Below are positions 31,661 through 41,476 of a stretch of DNA of 64,000 bases, piece by piece. Numbering within the stretch: the first letter of the stretch is position 1; each line of letters begins with the position of its first letter. The notes under the pieces are model-generated. The model was not told the origin of the DNA. It saw only the letters and a list, made by a program, of their open reading frames with translations, and searched no databases. Origin of the DNA: Acanthacorydalis orientalis (taxonomy: Eukaryota > Arthropoda > Insecta > Megaloptera > Corydalidae); the NCBI GenBank assembly GCA_034766995.1, contig CM068325.1:8498616-8562615 (forward strand), written 5' to 3'. Made by a program: the position numbers and the translations under genes.

Positions 31661-31889
31661 GAGGCTCATTGTCGCAACAAGAACACATCTTCGAAATGAA
31701 AGAGAGACGGAAGACTACACACGCTTGTAGAGCGTATATAGGTCTTTCATTCGGAAACGTACGAGCGCTGTTCGATGCGTTCATTTGCTGTCTAAAATAT
31801 ACGAAGCGCGCTATTGTGTCAGTGTTTATCTTGTATAGACACTACGCAGTTGTTGGAAAGAATTACGAGAACTCTTGCACTTGTTTTGA
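31661..31889 (+). promoter_or_regulatory. Promoter-like end of the GC-rich island
   Basis: Bases 31705-31770 match 25890-25955 (AGACGGAAGA, CGTATA and TCGGAAACGTAC blocks in the same order). TATATAGG at 31735 could be a TATA box. The GC-rich character ends here, just before LINE sequence begins. There is no coding evidence. Confidence 0.35.
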
Positions 31890-32674
31890 GTGAGTTACCG
31901 CTCATTCGTTGCTTCTTCTGCTCACTCGAGGTACCTCATCTGTTCTGACTCACAATCTGCACTTTCTGCCATCCGAAGAATGTATCCGATGGATAATCTC
32001 GTTCAAGAGATACACAAGTGCTTGACTGGTATCGTCTCGTGCGGTAAATCTATCGTCTTTTGCTGGGTGCCCGGCCACGCTGGCGTGGCAGGCAACGAGA
32101 GAGGCGATGCAGCGGCCCGTCACGCGTCCAATCTTGCCCTCACGGACGTTCCGGCTGTTCAAGTCAACGACTTGAAACAGCATTTCAAGCGTCATGTCGT
32201 CGACGCTTGGCAGCGGGACTGGGTGACGGTAACCGCTAACAAGTTACGAAGCCTCAAGGACTCGGTACGTGTCTGGAAGACGTCCGTCCGACCGAACCGA
32301 AGAGAACAAGTCGTTCTCACGAGGCTTCGCATAGGGCACACCAGACTAACTCACTCTTTTATCCTGAAAAAGGAGGGCCAGCCGATGTGTGACACATGTG
32401 GCACCGCTCTGACGGTGTCACACCTTTTAACACGATGCGATCGTTATGCGAGGATTAGGAATAATCTGGGTTTGTCGGAGGACATCTCCATAATTTTAGG
32501 GGACGACAACGACGCCGCAGATCGCATTTTAACTTTCGTAAAGCAAACTGGACTTTTTAGCATGATTTAGTGTTCTTCCCAATCTTGATATATTTTAACA
32601 TGATGTGCCGTCAAACATGTTAGGTCATTGGGCTTATTTTAAAGTGTTTTTTTACACAAAAAAAAAAAAAAACC
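31890..32674 (+). mobile_element. 5'-truncated LINE, 3' end of ORF2
   Basis: A reading frame to 32570 encodes the last half of an RNase H domain: CSDSQSAL, holding the third acidic residue, and WVPGHAGVAGNERGD with the catalytic H and D region. After this comes the C-terminal domain with RLRIGHTRLTHSF and the zinc knuckle CDTCG...SHLLTRC. RNase H followed by such a knuckle is typical of I-, R1- and Loa-type non-LTR retrotransposons. A short 3' untranslated region ends in 15 A (32660-32674). Endonuclease, reverse transcriptase and the first part of RNase H are absent, so this is a dead 5'-truncated copy with an intact remaining frame. Confidence 0.85.
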
Positions 32675-32839
32675 CGTGAATCCTAATATCAGATCACAGT
32701 ATTTTAAATGTCTTACCGCCCTCAAGAGTTCATCTCTTTTATTATATTTATACATATTGTCGAATCAAGATTAGGTATTTTTAAAGTCCAGTTCATTCCA
32801 TGTGTTTTGTTTTATCTTTATCTCTCATTGAGAGAAATA
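32675..32839. other. Short spacer between LINE pieces
   Basis: Nothing recognised. Confidence 0.4.
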
Positions 32840-33016
32840 TTGCTTTAATGAAATATTTTTAAGCGTTTGGCACACATACATTAGCGTTTCGAATTAAGGG
32901 GTGATTCGAATGCAAGTGCGCAAACGGGGTGGGTTTTTAATTTATAATTTGTGTTCGGGCGCTAATGACCTCTGTTGTCGATGCGCCCTTAACCCCCAAT
33001 AATCAATCAATCAATC
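32840..33016 (+). mobile_element. Composite LINE fragment with TCAA tail
   Basis: The first part (32862-32950) matches 46540-46625, where the minus strand encodes LINE ORF1. The second part is the hairpin end GGGCGCTAATGACC...GATGCGCCC followed by CCCCCAATAATCAATCAATC, a sense-orientation LINE 3' terminus with a TCAA repeat tail. The same antisense/sense junction occurs at both loci. Confidence 0.6.
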
Positions 33017-34370
33017 GATCTGCACCCTTTAGTCGATCGGGGGCTATTAATCATTCTAAGTAAGCTAATTTAGACGATTAGGTTGAGGCGTGTTATTGTC
33101 TATTTACGATAGTTATAGATTTTTGTGGCCGTTTGAATAATATACATCATTTAGTATCACCGAAGTACTTTCGTGACTCGATCTGCATCCTTAATTAGTC
33201 GATTTGGTGATCCTAATCAGACCAGTTAATCTAATTTAGGCGAATACGATTAAACTATGACATGTTCTTGTCCATTTATGACCGAATTATAGACTTTTGT
33301 GGCCGTTCGAATAATGTAAAGCAGTTTGAATCAACAAAGTATATTTGTCTCCGTTTACACCCTGTATTACTCAATTTGGCTTTATTTATCAGATTAATTA
33401 AGCTACTTTAAGCTATTACCAATAGACTGAGACCTCTTTCTACACGTATATGACCGAATTGTTGATGTTTGTGGCCGTCTGAATAATATACAGCAAAGTA
33501 AATTCGTGGCGAGATCTGCACCCTCAATTAGTCGATTTTGTGATCTTAATCAGACCGGTTAATCTAATTTAGGTGAATACGATTAGAGTGAGGCATGTTC
33601 TTGTCCATTTATGACCGAATTATAGATTGTTGTGGTCGTTCGAATAGTGTGCAGCAGTTTGAATCAACAAAGTACTGGCACACAAGTACTGGTACAAGGA
33701 TTTGGCTTTATTTATCAGATTAATTTAGCTACTTTAAGCTATTACGAATAGACTGAGACCTGTTTCTGCACATATATGATCGAATTGTAGATTTTTGTGG
33801 TCGTCTGAATAATATACAGCAAAGTACATTCTTGGCGAGATCTGCACCCCCAATTAGTCGATTGGGGATTAATTAACACACTAATTAAATTATTTAAGAG
33901 TGTTAGGCGTAGCTTGAGTCCAATTTCTGTCTAAATAAGACCGAACTATCTATATTAGAGACCGTATGAATAAAATACAGCAGTTGGAATCAACAGAATG
34001 CATTCGAGACTTTACCTACACTTATTCGATTTGTCGCTAGTCAGCATTTAATTAAATTACTAAAGATTGTCGGGCCTTGACTGATACCTATTTCTGCTAA
34101 TATACGATCGAATTATCGATATTTGTACCAATCTGGTTAAAGTCCAACAGTTAGAATCACCAACGTGATCTCGTGGCTCGACCTGCTCCCTCAATTAGTC
34201 GACTTGACACTGTTTATCCGTCTAATTAACCCAATTCAGACTATATCCAGTATACTGCGCCCTTTTCCTGACCGGATTATAGATGTGTGTGGCCGTTTGA
34301 TTAATATACAGCAGTTATAATCAACGAAGTATATTCGTGGCTCGATCAACACCCTTCAAAATCAACCTTT
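33017..34370 (+). repeat. Satellite-like tandem repeat, about 166 bp, dimeric
   Basis: The start motif TGCACCC or variants lies near 33021, 33184, 33355, 33518, 33693, 33843, 34017, 34184 and 34347. Units share TTTGTGGCCGTNTGAATAAT and ATACAGCAGT. Neighbours alternate in the middle: units 2 and 4 have TTAATCAGACCGGTTAATCTA, units 3 and 5 have CTTTATTTATCAGATTAATT. This gives a dimer of roughly 335 bp. The array begins directly at the TCAA tail of the LINE fragment. Confidence 0.85.
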
Positions 34371-34872
34371 CAATTTTCGGTGGTTCTATTTTTATTTTAT
34401 TTACTCCTGGTTGTACTTATTTGTGTGATATAAGATATTCAATGTAATGTTAAGAGTTCACTGTACTGAGTAGTTTACTGCACGCAGGTTTCGCTATATC
34501 GCGACTTTATTGTATATATATATATATATATATGTATGTATATGTACTTGAAGAGTGAAGAATTCTCAAAATTTGTTTCATAATTAGCGAGCTCTAAAAC
34601 GCAGCCTAGCACCCCATTTAAATCGAGGCACATTTCTTCCCATTTCGTCAGATATTATCATTTTTTATGACCGGCTGAATATCATAAAACACCTATAGTT
34701 TACAAAGTATACAATTCCGGCTCGATCTGTGCCCCTAATCCGTTTAATTTTTATCCAATCGTCAAACTCTGGAATGTTTCTGAACACCTCCACCGCACAT
34801 CCATGCACATTCTAGATTGTATTATTTGAAATGACATTGTGACAGTGGACCAAGTCATATATTTTGCTTAAT
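34371..34872. other. Spacer, no gene seen
   Basis: It contains a short TA run at 34514-34532 and no gene. Weak similarity to the preceding satellite persists. Confidence 0.4.
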
Positions 34873-34981
34873 TTCATAACACCACTGGTTTACATATTCG
34901 ACTTTTTAAAAAAAAAAATTAAATCGAACGTATTCATCTTGCCAAATGGAATATATCGATATTTTAATACACTAGGCGAAG

Positions 34982-35026
<45 letters not shown>

Positions 35027-35336
35027 TATAAATTCTTAATAAATTTTTGCAAGTGAGAAAGTGAACTAAATCGGAATTGACCATACAACGGTGCTCTTTA
35101 CAACAACTTCTCTGATTTGCCATGTTTTAAAAATGTGTTTTGTGTTCTTCTTAATTCGATTTTATAATTTTATTAAAATCAACTTCAGGATTCGGGCCGC
35201 GGGACGCATTCTTGATTCCTTGACCGTGTATTTAACACCACCGGTTTGCGTAATTGACTTTTTTTAATTTACATTGAACGTGTTCATCTTGACAAATGCA
35301 ATCATGTCGATATTTCAATACACTGTACGAAATAGA

Positions 35337-35371
<35 letters not shown>
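34873..35371 (+). repeat. Direct repeat pair, period about 355 bp
   Basis: Bases 34873-35010 and 35229-35340 are alike (ACACCACTGGTTTACATA versus ACACCACCGGTTTGCGTA, then CGTATTCATCTTG versus CGTGTTCATCTTG), each followed by a TA run. Confidence 0.75.
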
Positions 35372-35372
<1 letters not shown>

Positions 35373-35987
35373 GTGTAGTTCCAGAACAATCATCCCACTG
35401 GATAAACTCTTCCGGGATTTAACCCTCCGTCAATAAGCCCCCCCCCTCCCGCCTCCCGGACAATAACACGTATGTAAAGATCCAATCGTGAGTTATACGA
35501 CAGCTACAGGATGCAGACAACATTCTTCCTCTGATAATTAGTATTTTCCTAATAATTAATTGTATCCTTGTGTGATTTGTAACGACACTAAGTAAAAACG
35601 TGTCGACTCACCAAATTGATTTTAGACAAGCGGCAAAAAAAATGAATAAGTCAGTCCTAAACATAAACCTGTGCGAGCAGTTGTTGTGACTCGTATCGTC
35701 GAGTCGAAATTAGCTTTTTAAAAAGCTGTTACGACAAGCTCGAAACATAATTCAGGCGTTAACCGCTCGTATAAGAATAAACTGTTAGAAAAAGTTTTCT
35801 TGGCACGACAACCAATGGATAGAAAAATCTGTTATAATGGTTACGTATTTTGAAATCATATTACTGACATGATAATTCCAGCGAATAAAATTAATTACTA
35901 TACCAGAAAATCAAAGGTATGATGGAAAATCCCTGCCTTTATTCAAAAGGCTCAGTGGCAGGTATCATTGCGTGTTTAATAATATTA
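35372..35987. other. Spacer, no gene seen
   Basis: A C-rich patch lies at 35438-35459; nothing else is recognised. Confidence 0.4.
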
Positions 35988-36305
35988 GACTACATTTCCT
36001 GTAAGAGATTTCAATTTTTTAAATGAATCGATTTTCTCTCTGTCTATACTAAAATGTGTACATTAGGTTTCAGTATAATTCTACATAATAATAATTTAGT
36101 ACTACATTTCCTGTTAAAGATTGCAATATTTTAAAAGTAATTAATTTTTATCTCACTCTCCATCTCAAAATGTGTATATTGGGCGTTTGTAAATTTCTAA
36201 ATAATAATATAGTACTACATTTTCTGTTAGTTTTCAATATTTTAAAAGTGATTAGTTTTCTCTCTGTCTATCTCAAAACGTGCATATTAGGTGTAAGTGT
36301 AATTT
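35988..36305 (+). repeat. Three tandem copies of about 112 bp
   Basis: ACTACATTTCCTGT-like starts lie at 35990, 36101 and 36215. Each unit continues with TTTTCAATATTTTAAA-, CTCTCTGTCTAT- and AAATGTGNATATT-like blocks. Confidence 0.8.
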
Positions 36306-36580
36306 TAAATTTGTATCCACATTTTGTGGTGGAACAATTTTTGTTTTAAACTTTTACTTTGACAGATTTACTTTAAAATATTTATTTTGTCAAATAAGTG
36401 TCTGTATTCATTGTTTGTTGTATCAATGAATTTTTTTATAAAGAATTTTTATTTTTGTACGTGGGTAAATTTCCAAGGGCAGGTTACACGGTGGTTATTG
36501 CCCTAGGGGTTACTGACTGAGTGTTAAGGTCCGGGAGGGTTTTGTCGAGGAGGAAACTGTCCTGTTATGATACATACACA

Positions 36581-36628
<48 letters not shown>
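36306..36628. other. Spacer ending in a TA array
   Basis: No gene. A block near 36498-36560 (GGGGTTACTGACTGAGTGTT to GAAACTGTCCT) is repeated, diverged, at 41373-41435; both precede a TA array and a mariner. Confidence 0.5.
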
Positions 36629-36629
<1 letters not shown>

Positions 36630-37476
36630 CAGGTGGGCTGAAAAGTTCGTAAGCTTGCATAGAAAAATTTTTTTTGATAGAATTTGATTTTATTATTCAA
36701 TATAGTTCCCTTCGAGGGCGATACAACGATTATAGCGGTCATACAATTTTTCGATACCATTTTTATAATACGATTTGCCTTTAGCCTCAAAATAGGCTTC
36801 AGTTTCGGCGATTACCTCTTCATCCGATCAAAATTTCCGTCCAGCGAGCATCCTCTTGAGGTCTGAAGCAATTCGAAGCCCAATTCTTGCAATTTCGCCA
36901 TCGATTTCATTGATTGTTTTTGGTCGACTGTGAGCTCGCGCGGCACCCACTTTGAACAGAGCTTTCGCATATCCAAATATTCATGCACGATATGACCAAC
37001 ACGTTCCTTTGATATCTTTAGGGTCTCAGCTATCTCAATCAACTTCACTTTACGGTTATCAAACATTATTTTGTGGACTTTTTTGATGTTTTCGTCGGTA
37101 ACAGCCTCTTTGGGGCGTCCACTGCGTGCATCGTCCTCGGTGCTCATTTCGCCTCGTTTAAATTTAGCAAACCACTTCTCTACGGTTGATTTTCCTGGTG
37201 CAGAGTCCGAATAATGTTTATTAAGCCAAGCCTTGGTTTCAACAGTATTTTTTTTCGCCAAAAAGCAATGCTTTATTAACACACGAAATTCCTTTTTATC
37301 CATTTTTTCAAGGTAACAAAAGTTCTTTCACTAAAAATGCTACAACTCAGATATTAATAGTGCAACAGCTGTCAAATTTATACACGCGTCTTTTGAAGGT
37401 TAGGGCTAACTAAAAATCATATGGATTTGATACTAGTAGCGCCATCTGTGTCAGCCTACGAACTTTTCAGCCCACC

Positions 37477-37479
<3 letters not shown>
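36629..37479 (-). mobile_element. Internally deleted mariner
   Basis: Ends are ACAGGTGGGCTGAAAAGTTC and its inverted copy at 37460-37479. The length of 851 bp, against about 1.3 kb for a full copy, comes from a deletion inside the transposase. TA arrays lie on both sides. The protein is of the mellifera-like mariner type. Confidence 0.85.
36655..37303 (-). pseudogene. Mariner transposase lacking its catalytic core
   Basis: From the ATG at 37303 the first 130 residues are intact: a helix-turn-helix region, the linker DARSGRPKEAVTDENI, a second helix region and KWVPRELTVDQKQ. There the frame jumps to SMKSMAKLQELGFELL, which in full proteins lies just before the third catalytic D. The DE(T)W and H-x-D segments are thus deleted. 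After residue 147 the frame is shifted and stops at 36812, but the C-terminal EAYFEAK...SYYKNGIEKLYDRY is still readable to about 36700. Confidence 0.85.

Positions 37480-37482
<3 letters not shown>

Positions 37483-37507
<25 letters not shown>
37483..37507. repeat. TA microsatellite
   Basis: The TA run lies between the deleted mariner and the gypsy-A LTR. Confidence 0.9.
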
Positions 37508-37515
<8 letters not shown>

Positions 37516-37678
37516 CGTTAATTTAAACAGCTGAATAGATAAAGGATATAAATTATATTTCACACAAAAACAATACAATTAACAGTATACAAAAATGCTC
37601 GTCGTCATTATCGTCTTCGTCATTCGTCTAATTCCCGAATGCCAAGTGATCGGATGACGCTGTTCCGCTTCCGTCACT
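37508..37678 (-). repeat. gypsy-A 3' LTR
   Basis: On its own strand it starts AGTGACGGAAGCGG after AGAGGAGAGGAA and ends near GACCCT. It is about 85 percent like 41099-41267. Confidence 0.8.
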
Positions 37679-37829
37679 TTCCTCTCCTCTGTCCACTGTA
37701 TCTTTCAACCCTACATTCGGCCTTTCCTGATGATCATCCGCCTCGGATGATACATCAGTATCCGACGTCGAGCTGATATCACCCCATAACTTCGTTGTCT
37801 ACGCTGGTGGTCGTCTTCATGGGACCCTT

Positions 37830-38796
37830 ATACAATAGCCCATCTACATAGTCCACATACTCTTGATTTTCTACGATCTTCATTACAGCTTTGAGTTTTT
37901 CGTCTTGTCGCTGTGCTGCTCTTAATCCAGCTATCAGTCCATCTTCGACGTTCATCACGATCGGGTTGCGGCTTAAGGCATCGGTGTGTGCGATTCGCGT
38001 TCCTGGTCGATGCTCAGTCATAGTCGAATTCGCTTAATAATAAAATCCATCTTGCTACGCGCGCTGCCAAGTCTTCTTTAATCATAGTTAGTTGAAAACC
38101 AATGCAGTCTGTGACTGTTTCAGATTTCATCCCTAAGAGATAAACACGAAATTTCTTCAGTGACTCAATCACCGCTAATATTTCTAGTTCGTAACTTGAG
38201 TAATTCTGTTCTGCACTGGTAGTTTTCCTACTCGTATAATATGCCGGATGTTACTTTTGATCAGGACCTCGATGCAACAGTATCGCACCGTATCAAAATT
38301 TGGAGGCATCAGTGTGCAGCTCATTTTCGACACTGTATTGGTAAATAGACAATACAGGTTTCTCAGTTAAAATTCCCTTCAGCGTCATGAAAGCGAATCT
38401 TTGTTCGTCGTGAAATATAAACGTATTTTCTTTTCGCAATAGATCAATAAGTGGCCTCGCTATTGACGCATAATTTCGTATAAACTTCCTGAAGTACCCA
38501 GTCAATCCCGAAAAACTTTGCACCTGTTTTATGTTTGCAGGTTCTGGAAATTTTACCACGGCCATAGTCTTCAGGGGCGACGGCATTATTTCTCCACAGC
38601 TTACCCGACGACCTAGGTATTCAACTGTAGTTTTCAAAAATCGACATTCTTTCCATTCAAGTCTTAGGTTGTGAGGCTCGGCTTGCCGCAGTACTAGTTC
38701 GAACCTCTGAATAGCCTCTTCTACACTCACAGCAGTGATTATAAAGTCGTCTATGTATGTCAATACGATACCACTTCTAATTTCATTATAGAACAC
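37830..38796 (-). pseudogene. gypsy-A reverse transcriptase C-part and RNase H
   Basis: The open stretch 38796-38293 starts within the polymerase domain. VLTYIDDFII carries the YxDD catalytic motif, and the thumb and connection segments follow (VEYLGRRVSCGEIMPSP, FSGLTGYFRKFI, RPLIDLLRK). It runs to the first RNase H motif LHTDASK. RNase H continues in other frames (AEQNYSSYELEILAV and RTRIAHTDALSRNP-like segments) to about 37950. The last part, MTEHRPGTRIAHTDALSRN to LLYKG, is open to 37830. Stops and shifts inactivate it. Confidence 0.85.
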
Positions 38797-38889
38797 GGCG
38801 TTGATATACCGCTGGAAGATTGCTGGCGAGTTGCAAGACCAAACGGCGACTTCAAAAATCCGTACCGGGATGTTGTTGTCACAAACGAA

Positions 38890-39339
38890 GTGTATTTTCT
38901 GCTATCTTCCGCTGTCGGGACATGGAAAAATCCGTTTCTCCAAGTCGAGCGTGTTAGAGAGATGTGCTCCTTGTAATTTGTTAATTTGGTCCTCTACTAT
39001 GGATAAAGGAAATCTATCCTTTATTATTTTCCGGTTTAGTCTTCGGTACCCAATACATAACCTCGAAGTGTCGTCTTTCTTCTTGACTATCGGACTCTCA
39101 TAGTTCGGATTACTCGACTGAATAATACCTTGTTTCAACCGCTCGTCGACATGCGTTTGCACCTCCTCCTGTTCCCAGTATGTCGACCGACGGGGATTTT
39201 CATCAACCGGAACGTCGTCTACAAGTAAGATTTTCGCCTCTACATTGGCCGTCTTTTCAGGTCTCTGTTGATAATTGTCGATAATTCGCTTTATCCCCTC
39301 TAACATCTTTACTAATTGACTCTCCGATGTCAATTTCAT
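38890..39339 (-). pseudogene. gypsy-A reverse transcriptase N-part
   Basis: It is open for 145 codons with the typical start of a Ty3/gypsy polymerase: VDERLKQGIIQSSNPNYESP, IVKKKDDTSRLCIGYRRLN, KDRFPLSIVEDQINKLQGA and LSNTLDLE. The D of the last block is the first catalytic aspartate. A frameshift follows near 38950. Between this piece and YIDD the F-x-V-A...NSPAIFQRYIN region is readable in another frame. Confidence 0.85.
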
Positions 39340-39349
39340 CTTCGCTCAC

Positions 39350-40660
39350 TATCAGAGCATGCGCTTCTTCCTGCGCTTCAATTTTATTTTGGATTTGCTT
39401 CGTACCGTTTGTTATCGTCAGGCGTACATTCTTTAAGAATTCTCTACCGAGAACAACGGGCAGTCTAATCGTTTGGTCAAGTACAATACAGAATTGGGTA
39501 GTGTAATTCTTCGAATTAGCCGTAATTGTTGTCGTACATTTTTCTAATACATCGACTTAGTACCCCCTAATGCCGGTTAATTTTAAAATACCCTCACCCA
39601 CATCGTACGATTTCAATTTAAAATATACACTGACCAGAATCAAGTTGACACCGCAACCCGGATTCGATCATACCTTCTAATTCCACGCAGTCAGTTTGTA
39701 TACGCGTTGTCATATCACAAGCGCTCTCCACGCTCGCCATACTGCTTCACTCGGTCCTTGTGTCTTTCTCGACGTCCTTGGTGTACCGCCGGAACAATTT
39801 TTCGCCATATATCCAAATCAACTACACTTAAAACATTTGATTTCCTTCCCTTTGTGTCTCCAGTCTTTGGACACGTGCCCTTTGGCTCCGCAGTTGTGGC
39901 GTCAAGTGTCCTTATTGCGTATGGACTACTTATTTTCGAGGTCTTGGCGCTGTTTTTCCTGCGACATCGTGCATTCGTAATATTTAACTTGACTCGACAA
40001 TACCTGCACGTCCTTGAAGCTTCCCAGCGCATAAATCTTGATTAATTCTCGGTCCCCAGGACCACCGATCATGTACTTTATGATTGTATTCGAACCGATA
40101 CTTTTGCTGCGACTGGCTATCGCTACGATTCCATAAACAAAATCTTCTGTAGGTTCGTTTGGGTTTCATCTTCCCACGGATCAGCGAACGTCAGAATCGT
40201 CGCACCGTACTGGAAATCCTCGTACTAGCTCCGATTTGAAACTTGTCCACGTCGAAGTTTTAGTGGTATCCCCTTCGAACCACATTTCGACAGCACCACG
40301 CAACATGCTAATGGCACGGTGTAGCATAGATCTTTCTTCCCAGCCATAAATCGATGCCATTTCTTCTACCCTCGCAATCCACTGTTCGGCTTTTAGCCCA
40401 TCTGACAATGTCGGATCAAACTCTGGTATCGAACTCCGCGTTCCCTCTAAACTAGGTATTTACGATATAGCTGTATTATTAATGAGTCTTTGTTCTTCCG
40501 CTTGCAATGCTCGTTCGCGTTCTAAAAGTTCTCTTTCGCGTCTCAGTAAGTCACGCTCGCGGTTCGAAGATCTGTCAATCTTCCACACTGTATTGAGTCA
40601 ACGGAGATGATGTTCTCACCCTAGTTAAATTCGTCAATATTTCCGTTCGATCAGCCATTT
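39350..40660 (-). pseudogene. gypsy-A gag with zinc knuckles and protease region
   Basis: The start near 40660 reads M-A-(E/D)-R-T-E-I-L-T-N-L as in the 12.3-kb copy, then decays. At 40408-40181 an open stretch encodes SDGLKAEQWIARVEEMASIY and MLRGAVEMWFEGD, a gag capsid-like segment. Near 39830-39900 two CxxC-type zinc knuckles remain (CGAKGHVSKD and CFKCS.FGYMAKNC), one damaged. Downstream fragments such as LPVVLGREFL belong to the protease end. Stops are frequent. Confidence 0.75.
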
Positions 40661-41098
40661 TCTCGTTTTTACTTGATTTATCAAAATTACAACACTCTTT
40701 AATTGTTAATTTAATGAAAACCCCGTCAGGATTCTTTTATGTATATATATATATACATATTATTTCGTCACGCCGCACCGTATACAGTTTATCGTCTTAA
40801 ACGCTTCTACACGCGTTCTTTATAAAAATGTTTTCTCAGTTGTGTTCGTCTACACACTTATTACTGAATGTTGTTTATCTTCATTGTTCGTCACACGCGT
40901 ATTCTAAATATTATTTTAATCATTCGTCACTCACGGAGATCGTCTAACGCACTATTCCGTGCTACGCCGTTTGTGAATGCGTCTTCGCGTCGTCTTTTTT
41001 ACGTCTCACTTGCACCTTTTAAACTTGTATCGCTCGGCTTGTATACTTAAATTGTTGCATTTTCGGATTGTTGAATTGAATTCCACTTCTGATGATTT

Positions 41099-41267
41099 AT
41101 AGGGTCGTCAATTTAAACAACTGAATAGATAAAGGATTTAAATTATATTTCACACGAAAACAATATAATTTATAATATGCAAAAATGTTCATCGTCATAA
41201 TCGTCTTCGTCATTCGTTTGACTCTCGCATTCCAAGTGATCGGATGACGCGGTTCTGCGCCGTCACT
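41099..41267 (-). repeat. gypsy-A 5' LTR
   Basis: Matches the 3' LTR at 37508-37678. On its own strand it is followed by CATCAGAAGTGGAATTC, the presumed primer-binding region. Confidence 0.8.
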
Positions 41268-41476
41268 TCCTTCTCCACTGTCCACTGTGTCACTCAACCA
41301 TATATATATATATATATAAATTCCTGATAAATTTTTGTATGCTTATTTCTTAAAAAAATGTCTCTTTTTTACCCGGGGGTTATTGACGGGGTGTATGTGC
41401 GGAACAGTTTTGTTCAGGAGGTAGTTGTCCTCTTAAGATATATATATATGTATATATGTATATATATATATGTATA
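41268..41476. other. TA-rich spacer
   Basis: TA runs at 41302-41318 and 41440-41474 flank a block similar to 36498-36560. No gene. Confidence 0.5.

Larger units (their letters stand above)
37508..41267 (-). mobile_element. gypsy-A retrotransposon without integrase
   Basis: About 3.76 kb on the minus strand with LTRs of about 170 bp at both ends. The order on its own strand is 5' LTR (41099-41267), leader, gag (about 40660-39990), zinc knuckles and protease region (about 39900-39350), reverse transcriptase (39339-38293), RNase H (38300-37830), acidic tail, purine tract and 3' LTR (37508-37678). Integrase is absent: RNase H linker sequence (DGLLYKG) runs straight into PMKTTTS, which in the 14-kb copy follows integrase. 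Many stops and shifts elsewhere. Confidence 0.85.

Noticed and set aside
33017..34370. CRISPR-like spaced repeats
   Set aside because: The repeats are long, contiguous and diverged without short unique spacers, and the context is eukaryotic.
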